Assembly (NCBI RefSeq): GCF_000338275.1
Contig: NZ_ANMR01000035.1
Location: 104,103 to 168,102 of the forward strand
DNA: 64,000 nt
Source: Staphylococcus xylosus NJ
GTDB taxonomy: Bacteria > Bacillota > Bacilli > Staphylococcales > Staphylococcaceae
Direction of reading: 5' to 3'
The notes under the pieces were generated by a model. It worked only from the letters and a program-made list of their open reading frames with translations, made no database searches and was not told the DNA's origin. Of the stretch, positions 9,157 through 18,637 are shown piece after piece (within the stretch, counting starts at the first letter, position 1; the number at the start of each line of letters is the position of its first letter). The translations under genes and the position numbers were made by a program.

Positions 9157-10131
9157 TTATCTTTCACCTTTTAATTCTCTTTCTTTTAAAACATAGCTCA
9201 ATAAATCTAGCATAATACGTGCAGCAGTTTGACCTGTCATACCTGTTTGGTCATACATAGGGGCGACTTCTACTAAATCAAATGCTACTACTTCATTATG
9301 TTTGGCTACTGCTTTTAGTAAATCATTTACCTCATCATATAGTAGTCCCCCAGGAGAAGGGGTTCCGGTACCAGGGGCGATTGACGGATCAATACCATCA
9401 ATATCAATAGTAATATATACTTTTTCACCTTTTGGAATGAGGGAGGCTAAATTTTCTGCTCCTTTTTCTCTCATTTGTTTGGGTGACAAAATTGTTGCTC
9501 CATATTTTCGTGCTGCCTCGACATCTTCTTTTAAACTACTGCTAATCCCTCTAATACCATATTGATAAATGTTTTTTACATGATCCATTTCTGATAATCT
9601 TCTAATACAGCTGCCATGACCATATCGTTGTCCTGATCTATGATCTGCCCAATCTAAATGAGCATCAATTTGTAATACATGGAATGGCCCTAATGCTTCA
9701 AGTCCTTTTCCTGTCGCTGCTGTTATAGAGTGGTCTCCCCCAATAATCACAGGCATAACCTCTGTTTCAACGATTTTTCTTAATGTTCTTTCAGTATTTT
9801 CATGACTTTGCATAAGATCACCATGCACAACATCAACGTCTCCTATATCAAATACCTTCCATTTGGGGCCTAAGTATGTGATATTATTTTCTATATCATA
9901 TGCACCATCTAAACCAAAACTATATAGTGTAGAACCTTCTCTAACTGCTCTGGGACCCATCCTTGCTCCCGATTTCCATTGTGTCCCCATATCATTTGGT
10001 ACGCCAATCACAGCAACATCCGCATTAAGCTCTTTTAATTTTTTTATATCATCACAAACTGGATACTTTCCAAACGTACATATTCCAGTAAACGGTAGAT
10101 TGAGTATTTGTTTTTCGTCTGGTTTCATCAT
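9157..10131 (-). CDS. Agmatinase-family ureohydrolase (Mn-dependent)
   Basis: A 324-aa member of the arginase/agmatinase/guanidinobutyrase superfamily. All metal-site motifs are present in order: GGDHS, DAHLDWADHRSG and TIDIDGIDPSIAPGTGTP. The usual family length is about 300-330. The reaction would release urea from a guanidino compound. The second motif reads DAHLDW rather than the DAHTD of classical SpeB, so agmatine is not assured. A frame-extending ATG five codons upstream overlaps the SD GGAGGAG; the ATG six bases after it is chosen. It follows an MFS pump gene with a gap of 17 bases, so the two are probably co-transcribed. Confidence 0.85.
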   Translation of the reverse strand: MMKPDEKQILNLPFTGICTFGKYPVCDDIKKLKELNADVAVIGVPNDMGTQWKSGARMGPRAVREGSTLYSFGLDGAYDIENNITYLGPKWKVFDIGDVDVVHGDLMQSHENTERTLRKIVETEVMPVIIGGDHSITAATGKGLEALGPFHVLQIDAHLDWADHRSGQRYGHGSCIRRLSEMDHVKNIYQYGIRGISSSLKEDVEAARKYGATILSPKQMREKGAENLASLIPKGEKVYITIDIDGIDPSIAPGTGTPSPGGLLYDEVNDLLKAVAKHNEVVAFDLVEVAPMYDQTGMTGQTAARIMLDLLSYVLKERELKGER

Positions 10132-10148
10132 AGTTAACTCCTCCATTT

Positions 10149-11534
10149 TTAAGTTAATTTTGCTTTTAATGACTTTTCATACATTGTCGATATCAAAATA
10201 ATAATAGATACAATTCCAAATGCGAGAGGTGTTAACATACCAATTGCACCTGCTAAATGAATGTCATGAATCAAGACTGAAAATGTACTATAAATTGCCG
10301 TTGATATAGCAATTCCAAATGAATAACCTAAAGAACTCGCCATCTTATATATACCTGAACCAATACCTGACTTATCATCGCTTACATTTTCTAGCAAAGT
10401 GTCAATAGAAGGGGTAGCATATAACCCTATTCCAATGCCACCTATTAAGAATCCTATAAATACAACTACAAGATAGGTGAAATTAGGTAAAAATGTTAAC
10501 GCACCTGAACTCATTCCTATACTCGCAACAATAATTGATAGAAACATTGGCTTGCTAGGACCAAACTTCTGAAGCATTTTCTCACCAACTCTAATCATTA
10601 ACAACAATGCTACAATATTACCTAACGTTAACAAACCGGTTTCAAAGGCCGTATATCCTCTAGCAACTTGAATATAAGTATTTGCTACAACAATAGTACC
10701 TGCTATACCATTTTGTAAAAAATTAGTAAGCACCGCGCCTGTGAAAGGCTTAGATTTAAATAACTTTAAATCTATAAATTGATGCTTTCTAGACTTTTCG
10801 TAAAAAATAAAAATTAAGGCTAATATGATTGAAGTAATAAATAATCCTATGGTAGTTATACTAAACCACCCTAATTCTTGACCCTGTGTAATAATTACAT
10901 TTATTACTAATAGTGCTAAAACAAAAATACTAAACCCTACTACATCAAACCTTTTTTTATTAAATTTAGAAATTTTAGTTTCTTCAATTGTCCTAAGTAA
11001 TACCATAGCGATTGCAGATACGATTATAGAAAGTACGAAAATTAGTCGCCAATCAAAATATGTCGCTATTAATCCTCCTACAAATGTTGTTACACCTCCG
11101 CCTCCCCATGATCCAAATGACCAATAACTTAATGCACGTTGTCTTTCACTTTTGTCAAATGTTGTTTTAATTAAAGCTAAAGTTGCTGGCATAATTAAAG
11201 CAGCAGATAATCCTTGAAGTATTCTTGCAAATATCAACAAGACAGGTTCTCTAGCTGCAATAATTAACAACGACCCAATGATACTGATAATTAATCCAAC
11301 ATAAGTAATTCTTTTTCTTCCTATCCTATCTGCGATACCTCCACCAACTACTATGAATAGTCCACAAAATAGCGACGTCAAACTCGTTGAAATATTCAAA
11401 ACACCTGATGAAACTTTAAGATCTTTTTGCATCGTTGGTATGATATTAATCATTGATTGAGCAAAAAGCCAAAAAGTTAATATTGCCAATACCATTCCTA
11501 AAATATACAAATTTATTTGCTTTTTAGCTTTCAT
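10149..11534 (-). CDS. MFS transporter, DHA2 (EmrB/QacA-like, 14 TM)
   Basis: A 461-aa permease with about 14 hydrophobic segments. It shows GGGIADRIGRKRITYVG (A-motif) near residue 65 and RILQGLSAALIMPATLALI near residue 105, a DHA2 hallmark. It starts at ATG after a poly-G ribosome site (AAGGGGGGG). The ureohydrolase gene follows after 17 bases and a LysR gene precedes on the same strand, so uptake or export of the ureohydrolase substrate or product is plausible, as is unrelated drug export. An inverted repeat, TTTGAAG-N4-CTTCAAA, lies just upstream of the start. Confidence 0.85.
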   Translation of the reverse strand: MKAKKQINLYILGMVLAILTFWLFAQSMINIIPTMQKDLKVSSGVLNISTSLTSLFCGLFIVVGGGIADRIGRKRITYVGLIISIIGSLLIIAAREPVLLIFARILQGLSAALIMPATLALIKTTFDKSERQRALSYWSFGSWGGGGVTTFVGGLIATYFDWRLIFVLSIIVSAIAMVLLRTIEETKISKFNKKRFDVVGFSIFVLALLVINVIITQGQELGWFSITTIGLFITSIILALIFIFYEKSRKHQFIDLKLFKSKPFTGAVLTNFLQNGIAGTIVVANTYIQVARGYTAFETGLLTLGNIVALLLMIRVGEKMLQKFGPSKPMFLSIIVASIGMSSGALTFLPNFTYLVVVFIGFLIGGIGIGLYATPSIDTLLENVSDDKSGIGSGIYKMASSLGYSFGIAISTAIYSTFSVLIHDIHLAGAIGMLTPLAFGIVSIIILISTMYEKSLKAKLT

Positions 11535-11548
11535 GGCACCCCCCCTTA

Positions 11549-11566
11549 TTTGAAGACAGCTTCAAA
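11549..11566 (-). promoter_or_regulatory. Inverted repeat upstream of DHA2 pump, operator candidate
   Basis: TTTGAAG-ACAG-CTTCAAA is a perfect 7-bp inverted repeat 15 bases ahead of the pump start, with a further TTGAAG half-site at 11571-11576. The position suits a regulator-binding site. The LysR protein encoded just upstream is the obvious candidate, but no link is shown by the sequence. Confidence 0.45.
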
Positions 11567-11741
11567 TTAGTTGAAGTTTAGCACCATAATCTTTACACAG
11601 CAAATAAATTTTCAGAAAAACAAGATTATTTAAGAGTTTGCTTTGCTCCCTAACTCCTTATTATCACTACAATATTCCAATATAAATAACTATAAATATT
11701 AAGAGGTTATAAAATTTATTTATGTACTTATTTATTTTTTA

Positions 11742-11774
11742 ATAAAAATACAGCAAGCAACATTAGCTTGCTGT
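11742..11774 (-). terminator. Terminator after LysR gene
   Basis: ACAGCAAGC / GCTTGCTGT forms a 9-bp perfect stem with a 7-base loop, followed on the minus strand by ATTTTTATT. It lies 6 bases past the LysR stop, so the pump/ureohydrolase pair needs its own promoter. Confidence 0.8.
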
Positions 11775-11779
11775 TTGTC

Positions 11780-12673
11780 CTATTGGCAATTATAATATTC
11801 TGCACAAAAAGTTATAAAATTTTTCATATCATTATTCATTGTGCTTTCTTTATAGAATAACCATGTATTTCTCATAATTTTATGCCCATTTTTAAATACT
11901 AGGTCTTTTGTATAAAATAGGTCTTCTTCTAAAATACAAGACTTAGGTACAATAGAATATCCCATATCTTTTTGCACAAATTTTTTACAAATTTCAATTT
12001 TATCCGCTTGTAAAATATTTTTGGCATAAGTATTATACCGCTCATCCCACCACTCATTAATAGCTTTAGATATTGAATTTTCTAATTCAATATAAGTATT
12101 ATAATTCTGATGTGCCTTGTAAACAATTCTATGTTCTTTTTGTAGTTTTTTTAAATTTATAGGTTGGTTGCTAATAATTGTTAATGGATCCTCTTTTAAT
12201 AATATCCTTTCACCATGCCATTCATAATCACCTGTGATGATTCCTATATCAATATCACTATTTTCTAATTGTTCCAAAATTTCAATACTCCATCCACTTG
12301 TCATGTTCATATATACGTCTGAATAATTTTCCACATAACTTTTAATTAAATCAGGCATATTATAAATTGCGAAGTTAGTATTTGCCCCTAACTTAATGGT
12401 TCCTTTCAATCCTTCTCTAATCTCATTAATATTTAACTTCAAATTTTGAATTTCAAACAATACTTTATTTGAAAATTTAACCAGATATTCACCTTCAGGT
12501 GTAAAATTAAATTCATTCCCTTGTTTATTAATAAGTTTAATACCAAATTCTTTTTCTATCTTTTTTATTCTATAAGATAGTGTTGGTTGTGACATAAACA
12601 ACCTGTTTGCAGCTTTTGTAAAACTTTTATCTTCGTTTAATAGTGACAATATTTTATAATCATCCTCTTGCAT
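11780..12673 (-). CDS. LysR-family transcriptional regulator
   Basis: A 297-aa regulator. An N-terminal winged helix lies at residues 1-60 (SFTKAANRLFMSQPTLSYRIKKIE), followed by the linker helix and a periplasmic-binding-like effector domain starting near residue 90 (GTIKLGANTNFAIYNMPDLI). The start has a strong AAGGGGGG ribosome site. Its gene lies immediately upstream of the DHA2 pump and ureohydrolase on the same strand but is separated from them by a terminator. That is compatible with local control of those genes; the effector is unknown. Confidence 0.88.
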   Translation of the reverse strand: MQEDDYKILSLLNEDKSFTKAANRLFMSQPTLSYRIKKIEKEFGIKLINKQGNEFNFTPEGEYLVKFSNKVLFEIQNLKLNINEIREGLKGTIKLGANTNFAIYNMPDLIKSYVENYSDVYMNMTSGWSIEILEQLENSDIDIGIITGDYEWHGERILLKEDPLTIISNQPINLKKLQKEHRIVYKAHQNYNTYIELENSISKAINEWWDERYNTYAKNILQADKIEICKKFVQKDMGYSIVPKSCILEEDLFYTKDLVFKNGHKIMRNTWLFYKESTMNNDMKNFITFCAEYYNCQ

Positions 12674-12734
12674 TTCAATCCCCCCTTATTTGTAAATTAT
12701 AGACAATTGTACATCACCATTGTTATTTTTCTAA

Positions 12735-12947
12735 GCTATTTTAATTTCAACATTATTTATTTTGCTTTTCTTATTTTTCATCGTCTTCTTTGGCATGAAT
12801 TTATCAGAAGTTGCAGTATCAGGTTCAGAAGCTACAAATCTAACAAACAGTATAGTTGTTGTAGGCGTATATGCGTTAGTTGGCATAATAGCTTTTGTTC
12901 TATCTTATGTTACTTCATTAAAAATATTTAAGAATCAAGAATTATAA
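12735..12947 (+). pseudogene. Remnant of a membrane protein C-terminus (ABC-2-permease-like)
   Basis: The open frame encodes about 70 residues with two hydrophobic segments, LLFLFFIVFFGMNLSEV and IVVVGVYALVGIIAFVLSYVT, and ends SLKIFKNQEL. That ending resembles the C-terminal tail of ABC-2-type transporter permeases. No SD precedes any start codon, and the frame opens inside a helix, so it reads as the 3' end of a larger lost gene. A small intact membrane protein cannot be fully excluded. Confidence 0.4.
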
Positions 12948-13001
12948 TGAGTGAATATTAATATAGAAATCACTAATAATTAAGTTGAATTTCAGTAAAA
13001 T

Positions 13002-13047
13002 AAAAACAGCCCTAATTGACTAACATTAGTTAATCAGGGCTGTTTTT
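13002..13047. terminator. Bidirectional terminator after lacH
   Basis: A long stem pairs AACAGCCCT with AGGGCTGTT, with further inner pairing, and has A/T runs on both sides. It lies just past the lacH stop and the end of the membrane-protein remnant. Confidence 0.85.
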
Positions 13048-13071
13048 ATTTATATATTATTCAAAAATTTC

Positions 13072-16056
13072 TTAAACAAATTTCAAATTAAAGCTAAACT
13101 CGATGTGTCGATCATTTAACCGATATGCTTCATTTAATTCTGGACCACAACTATTTGAACCTATACCACTTTGTGCATAATCGATATATACATAGGTTTG
13201 ATCTTCAAGTTCGAGTGCATCTTTATGAGTTGTTTCGGTCAGCTGTTTTAATGAATAATGCGTTGTATTAAAACTAAATGTATTGTCACCTGTCACGATA
13301 ACTCTTTTATACCCATCACTAATTTCAACAAATGTAGTTTCATTATGACTTCCTGTTTCTTGGGGTCTGATATGGACTTCACCATTGTCTGTGACAGTCG
13401 TCTCAAACTTATCTAAATAATTGGATACACCCTTATCTTCGTAACTACTGAAAGGACCTTTGCCATAATATTTCACTTGTTCAAATACTTTAGGTAAAGT
13501 CAAACCTAAACCAAATCGTGGCAAATAAGGTGCTTTCACATCTCTTTCTAAATCATAAGTTACATTAAGTATTCCATCATGCTGAACACGCCAAGTCACT
13601 GTTCCAAATAGAACCGGCGGCACCGCTTCATTAACCATCGCTATATTAAAAATAAGACTGACCTCTGTCTCGCTTTCTACAATTTGATAATCGTACACGC
13701 GTGTGGTGATATCTTTATAACCAGAGTAAACCCAGTCACATTTTATATTCGTATCATTATCAGTGGGAGCTCTCCAAATATTATTTGTTGTGTGTTGGTT
13801 AATCACTATATGATTATGCTTGAGAACTGACTCAAGGCTTGCATTATCTTTATTAAAAACATACGTTTCACTTTTATCTACTGAAACTTTTATTAATTTA
13901 TCAGTTTCATTTACTAGAAGATCAATTTCACCCAATTGCTCATCCTGTTCTTTCATTGTTCGACGTTGATATACGATTTGATCATGTCCTAATTCAAAAT
14001 TTTCATGACGAAATATATCATCATCTTTTAATTTATATCGTAATATGACATCACTGATATGTTCTATATTAATATAATTGCTCAAATCAATTGTTTGCAT
14101 AGTGTGTGGCAAGAAGTTTGAAAGAGGTATTTCACTTATCGTTTTTTCTCCATTCAAATTTGTCACTGTAGCCTCTACAAACAAATATTTCTCTGCAGGC
14201 GTAAAATCCAATTGGTTACGTAGCCCAATTTTAAAATCATCTTGTGACACAAGTTTTAATGGTCTATGCTCTTGTTTGAATTCATAATAACCTTCATGGG
14301 GCACCCTATTTGGAAAAACAATGCCATCGACACAAAAATTACCGTCATGTAGTTTTTCTCCAAAGTCACCACCATACCTAAAAATAGGATTACCGTCTTT
14401 CATTCCAATTTGAATGGCATGATCGCACCATTCCCAAACAAATCCTCCGATAAAGTTATCATATTGCTCAACTAGTGTTTGATAAGCGTGTAAATCTCCT
14501 GGAGAATTGCCCATTGCATGTGCGTATTCACATAGGATAAACGGTTTATCTAAATCCGGCTTTTTCAAATAAGTTTCCTCAATTTCTTTAGGGGAAGGAT
14601 ACATTCTACTAATCATATCTATATTAGATAGATCATAGTGTTGTTGCTTATCTCGATATAATGTACCTTCGTAATGAATTGGCCTTGTATTATCTAGCGA
14701 TTTGGCATGTTCTGCACCTTTGACCATATTCTTACCAAATCCTGATTCATTCCCTAATGACCATGATACGATAGAGCTATAATTTTTCAGTGGCACAATA
14801 GAAGCTGCAATACGCTCTATAATAGCTGTTTCAAATTTACTATCGTCAGCTATAATATTAAAATCTTCATTATTGTCTTCACCATATAACCTAACAACAC
14901 CATGAGTCTCAATATCAGCCTCACTCATTACGTAAAAACCGTAATGGTCCGTCATTTCGTAGAATAACGGAGATTTTGGGTAATGTGCCGTGCGAATGGC
15001 GTTAAAGTTCCCTTGTTTCATCAATTCTAGGTCTTTTTTAAAATGGGATTCTGTCATTACGTAACCAGTTTCTGGGTGACTATCATGGTAATTTGTACCA
15101 CGCAGTTTGATAGATTGACCATTAATATAAAATTGATTATTTTGGATAGCCACTTCACGAATTCCAATTTTTTGTGTAATCACTTCTTGATCCGTCAAAA
15201 TATATAATGTATATAATTTTGGATTTTCTGTAGACCACAAATGTGGATTTTGGACATCAAATTGATATTCATGTACTCCAGATATGCTTGCTACCTCTTC
15301 ACCCTCAGGATTAAATAATTGAAATTCTACTGATTTTAGATTGTGAGCCCGTTCTATTTTTACATCTATCTGGGCAGAATTTAATCCGTCACTTAGATTT
15401 GTTTCCACTTTAAAATCATCAACACGTTTAGTTGCACGTTTCAATATATAAACATCTCTAAAAATGCCCGAGTGTCGAAACATGTCCTGATTTTCAAAAT
15501 AAGTACCATCAGAATATTTAAGTACAAGTACGTCAATATTATTCTCACCTTGTTGCACAAAATCGGAAATATCAAATTCAGAAATAGCATGTGCAATTTG
15601 ACTATAGCCTATAAATTCATTATTAATCCATACATAAAATGCACTATCTACACCTTCAAAGTTCAAATGATAATCGTGTTGTTGATCATATTCATCGATA
15701 GTAAACTTTCTCGTGTAGTGTCCACATGGATTATCTTTAGGTACATATGGTGGATCAAAAGGTATTGGATACTGAGTATTTAAATATTGTATTTGATCAT
15801 AGCCATATAAATTCCAAACTGATGGGACTGTTAGTGTTTTGCTTTCCTGTTCATTTGAATGATTTAGATAAGCTTCTATTGACTCAAAGTATTGAAAGCA
15901 CCATTCCCCATTTAACAATGTCGCATTTCGAGTATTATATCTTGTTCCAAAATGATAATCCACTTCCCCTTGTTGATATGGTATATAAAACGCACGTCTT
16001 GGTAATAAATTAACATGTTGAATCTCTATATTTTCGTGAAACTGCTGGTCTAACAT
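13072..16056 (-). CDS. lacH: Beta-galactosidase, LacZ/GH2 type
   Basis: Hydrolyses lactose to glucose and galactose in the cytoplasm. The protein is 994 aa, close to the full length of large GH2 enzymes. It has an N-terminal jelly-roll (GHYTRKF, FEGVDSAFYVWING-like), immunoglobulin-like domain, TIM barrel and C-terminal beta-galactosidase domain. The acid/base Glu lies in LGNESGFG (about residue 437) and the nucleophile in ILCEYAHAMGNSPG (about residue 509). A TTG three codons upstream abuts the SD; the ATG is nine bases from AAAGGGG and is preferred. It follows lacP by 14 bases, as in the lacPH operon of S. xylosus, which imports unphosphorylated lactose instead of using the PTS. Confidence 0.95.
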   Translation of the reverse strand: MLDQQFHENIEIQHVNLLPRRAFYIPYQQGEVDYHFGTRYNTRNATLLNGEWCFQYFESIEAYLNHSNEQESKTLTVPSVWNLYGYDQIQYLNTQYPIPFDPPYVPKDNPCGHYTRKFTIDEYDQQHDYHLNFEGVDSAFYVWINNEFIGYSQIAHAISEFDISDFVQQGENNIDVLVLKYSDGTYFENQDMFRHSGIFRDVYILKRATKRVDDFKVETNLSDGLNSAQIDVKIERAHNLKSVEFQLFNPEGEEVASISGVHEYQFDVQNPHLWSTENPKLYTLYILTDQEVITQKIGIREVAIQNNQFYINGQSIKLRGTNYHDSHPETGYVMTESHFKKDLELMKQGNFNAIRTAHYPKSPLFYEMTDHYGFYVMSEADIETHGVVRLYGEDNNEDFNIIADDSKFETAIIERIAASIVPLKNYSSIVSWSLGNESGFGKNMVKGAEHAKSLDNTRPIHYEGTLYRDKQQHYDLSNIDMISRMYPSPKEIEETYLKKPDLDKPFILCEYAHAMGNSPGDLHAYQTLVEQYDNFIGGFVWEWCDHAIQIGMKDGNPIFRYGGDFGEKLHDGNFCVDGIVFPNRVPHEGYYEFKQEHRPLKLVSQDDFKIGLRNQLDFTPAEKYLFVEATVTNLNGEKTISEIPLSNFLPHTMQTIDLSNYINIEHISDVILRYKLKDDDIFRHENFELGHDQIVYQRRTMKEQDEQLGEIDLLVNETDKLIKVSVDKSETYVFNKDNASLESVLKHNHIVINQHTTNNIWRAPTDNDTNIKCDWVYSGYKDITTRVYDYQIVESETEVSLIFNIAMVNEAVPPVLFGTVTWRVQHDGILNVTYDLERDVKAPYLPRFGLGLTLPKVFEQVKYYGKGPFSSYEDKGVSNYLDKFETTVTDNGEVHIRPQETGSHNETTFVEISDGYKRVIVTGDNTFSFNTTHYSLKQLTETTHKDALELEDQTYVYIDYAQSGIGSNSCGPELNEAYRLNDRHIEFSFNLKFV

Positions 16057-16070
16057 AGCTAACAACCCCT

Positions 16071-17459
16071 TTATTTAATTCTTTCTCTAAATTCCCTTTG
16101 TCGTTTATACTGTAATGTCTTTTCAATATCCGTTAAAAAGTCACCTTTTAAATTAAAGGCTTTATGATATAAAAATGCGGCTAAACAAACGAAAATAAGT
16201 GGTGAAACTAAGATCATGATTCTTAAACCGTTAATTGTCACAACTGATTGTGCTTCGTTTGGCGTATAACCTAAAATAGATAAACCTACGCCGACGATTA
16301 ATGCCGCCACCGCTTGAGAGGTCTTAGTTAAGAATGTATTTGTTGATGTAATAATACTTTCATTACGCTGACCGAATTTAACTTCTCCGTAATCAATCAC
16401 ATCTGCTAATGAAACAGTTGTAATACCAACCATAAAACCTGAACCAATTCGTAATATCCCCGCGCCTATAATAACTAAAGTCATACTTTGTGGTGCAATA
16501 TAGCCGGATATCAAAATAATTAACAATCCAGAGATAATGCATGTTATAGAAGTGTTAAATGCAGCGGTTCTGCCAACCCATTTAATAAAGCGTGGTAATA
16601 ACAGTAAACCAACCATTTCGCATAAAATCATAGAATTAAAAATTGAAAATAAATGTTCTGCATTAACTACATATTTAAAATAATAAATAATAGAGCCATT
16701 TAATGTTTGTAAACACAAGTTAAAAGTTAAGAGCACGCCCATAATTGCTAATAATTCTTTGTTTTTAAATAAAATTCGACCGATATCTTTAAATTTAACT
16801 TTTATGCCTATTTGCTTTTCCATTTCTTGGTCTTCCGGTACTTTAAAGACAGTTACACCAATGGTAAATATAAAAATCAAACTACAAATTATTGCAAATA
16901 CAAAAATCCCTGTAGAATCACTACCTCCGCCAAAAATATCACCAAGTTTATGTATAAAGAATAAACCGAATGTGCCGACAGTAAATGCAGCTAAGCTAGC
17001 GAAAAATCTTGGGATGACTGATACTTCTTCACGTTCTCTTGGATTATGCGTCAAGTTAGGAAGCCATGACCAATAAGGTATATCCATCATGGTATATGTC
17101 ATTCCCCAGGAAATATATATAATAGAAATATAAATGTACATTGCTGTTTGTGGTAAATCAAAATTAGTAAATAATAATACTGTTACTACAGCATTAATCA
17201 ATGTGCCGATAACAAGCCATGTCTTAAATTTACCAAAGTTGTTTCGTGTATTATCAACAATCATTCCCATAATTGGATCGTTAATTGCATCCCATATACG
17301 TGCAACAAACAACATAACTCCAACAAACGCAGGAGATAGCCCTACTATGTCTGTAATATAAAACATTAGAAATACACTGACGATATTAAATATGGCGTCC
17401 TTACCGACGGCACCGAAGCCAAATGCAAATTTTTGTTTTCCTGTTAAATGCCTATTCAT
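16071..17459 (-). CDS. lacP: Lactose permease, GPH family
   Basis: A 462-aa symporter of the glycoside-pentoside-hexuronide family with 12 hydrophobic segments. The start [20 protein letters not shown], then [19 protein letters not shown] near residue 60 and [16 protein letters not shown] near residue 125, are GPH hallmarks. It lacks a C-terminal EIIA-like domain, unlike Streptococcus LacS. It brings in lactose by cation symport for LacH, encoded next in the operon. The GTG at 17468 overlaps the SD AGAGG, so the ATG eight bases after it is used. The operon is divergent from lacR. Confidence 0.93.
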   Translation of the reverse strand: MNRHLTGKQKFAFGFGAVGKDAIFNIVSVFLMFYITDIVGLSPAFVGVMLFVARIWDAINDPIMGMIVDNTRNNFGKFKTWLVIGTLINAVVTVLLFTNFDLPQTAMYIYISIIYISWGMTYTMMDIPYWSWLPNLTHNPREREEVSVIPRFFASLAAFTVGTFGLFFIHKLGDIFGGGSDSTGIFVFAIICSLIFIFTIGVTVFKVPEDQEMEKQIGIKVKFKDIGRILFKNKELLAIMGVLLTFNLCLQTLNGSIIYYFKYVVNAEHLFSIFNSMILCEMVGLLLLPRFIKWVGRTAAFNTSITCIISGLLIILISGYIAPQSMTLVIIGAGILRIGSGFMVGITTVSLADVIDYGEVKFGQRNESIITSTNTFLTKTSQAVAALIVGVGLSILGYTPNEAQSVVTINGLRIMILVSPLIFVCLAAFLYHKAFNLKGDFLTDIEKTLQYKRQREFRERIK

Positions 17460-17486
17460 TACATTCACCTCTATGTTAGTTCTTAA

Positions 17487-17501
17487 TTAAAACGCTTACA
17501 T
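17487..17501 (-). promoter_or_regulatory. cre site in the lacPH promoter region
   Basis: On the minus strand ATGTAAGCGTTTTAA matches the CcpA-box consensus WTGNAANCGNWNNCW at all fixed positions except the last C. A -10-like TAGAAT lies just upstream (about 17515) with no good -35, as expected for an activator-dependent promoter. CcpA repression of S. xylosus lacPH is known from the literature; the site assignment here is by sequence. Confidence 0.7.
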
Positions 17502-17635
17502 GTATGTTGATTCTATTCTATCAGTAGTAAGTTATGGTTATGAATAGCATAATGATGACGATATATGGCAAAATGTTTCATTTTCAATTAATATAAATAT
17601 AAGTTCAAATATGTTTTTTAATTAAGAGGGATAAC

Positions 17636-18472
17636 ATGCAAGTATTGTGGAAGAAATTTCAAAAAAAGCTGGTCGATGCTAATTTAGCCGAATGCGGTAT
17701 TGAAATCGGCGTACCGAATGTAGGTTATAATTATACTGTTTTTCAAAAATCCGTATTACATATCGTAACTCAAGGAGAAGGTACTTTTAGTTATGCAGGT
17801 AAAACTTATCATTTAACTGCTGGAGATATTTTCTTGCTTGAACGTGGCATGGAAGTAGAATATAAACCTTCATTTTCAAATCCTTGGACTTATTATTGGG
17901 TAGGCATGAATGGTAAACAAATATTAAATTATTTATCTCGATGTAGTATTGTTGATAGTCATGTCATATTAAAACAAGATACGACAGATATTAAAAATAT
18001 AATTCAACTCATTTGTAAACTCTCTCAGAGTATTGAGTCAAACAACTCCAATGATATTCTGATTATGCAATATTTGTATCAATTAGTTTATACCTTACAA
18101 GAAAAGTTTCCTAAAAATTTTTCTGTCCAAGTTGATATTGTAAATGAAGATATCCAACATGCCGTTGACTTTATAAATACAAATTATCAAAAACATATAA
18201 CTGTTGAGGATGTTGCTAAAAGCGTTAATATTACACGTAGTCATTTATATAAATTGTTCAAAAAGAATTTAAGTTGTTCCCCTAAAGAATATTTAACCTA
18301 TATAAGGATGTATCACGCTTCACAATTATTAATACATACGAGCTCACGTATAAGTGACATATCAAGACGTGTTGGTTACAAAGACCCACTACTATTTTCT
18401 AAAAATTTTACAAAGCATTTTGAAATCAGTGCTTCTGAATATCGGTACCATTTTTCAATTAGCAACAAGTAA
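17636..18472 (+). CDS. lacR: AraC-family activator of lactose genes
   Basis: A 278-aa AraC/XylS-type regulator. The N-terminal cupin half (residues 20-95; SVLHIVTQGEGTFSYAGKTY, GDIFLLERGMEVEY) would bind the sugar. Two helix-turn-helix units fill the last 100 residues (ITVEDVAKSVNITRSHLYKLFKK and RISDISRRVGYKDPLLFSKNF). The SD is AGAGGG. It is divergent from lacP across about 175 bases, the arrangement of S. xylosus lacR, where it activates lacPH. A strong terminator follows. Confidence 0.92.
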   Translation: MQVLWKKFQKKLVDANLAECGIEIGVPNVGYNYTVFQKSVLHIVTQGEGTFSYAGKTYHLTAGDIFLLERGMEVEYKPSFSNPWTYYWVGMNGKQILNYLSRCSIVDSHVILKQDTTDIKNIIQLICKLSQSIESNNSNDILIMQYLYQLVYTLQEKFPKNFSVQVDIVNEDIQHAVDFINTNYQKHITVEDVAKSVNITRSHLYKLFKKNLSCSPKEYLTYIRMYHASQLLIHTSSRISDISRRVGYKDPLLFSKNFTKHFEISASEYRYHFSISNK

Positions 18473-18487
18473 TGAATGCTCACTCAA

Positions 18488-18537
18488 TAGCATAGGATAG
18501 AAATCAATGCCTATCATTTGATTTCTACCCTATGCTA
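18488..18537 (+). terminator. Terminator after lacR
   Basis: The stem TAGCATAGG-TAGAAATCAA pairs with TTGATTTCTA-CCTATGCTA, with a single bulge and a 9-10 base loop. It lies 16 bases past the lacR stop. The plus-strand T-run is weak, so this is a stable hairpin more than a textbook terminator. Confidence 0.65.
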
Positions 18538-18637
18538 ATTACTTATTACTGATTTATAATTAGTGACAATAACTTCTACTCCACTTCTTTACTCCTAAAC
18601 CAAAAATATTCCACTATGAATCATCTCATTTTATAAG

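Noticed and set aside
12668..12931. 87-codon plus-strand frame overlapping the permease remnant
   Set aside because: Its start lies within the LysR start region, it has no plausible ribosome site, and the overlapping frame has the better membrane-protein composition.
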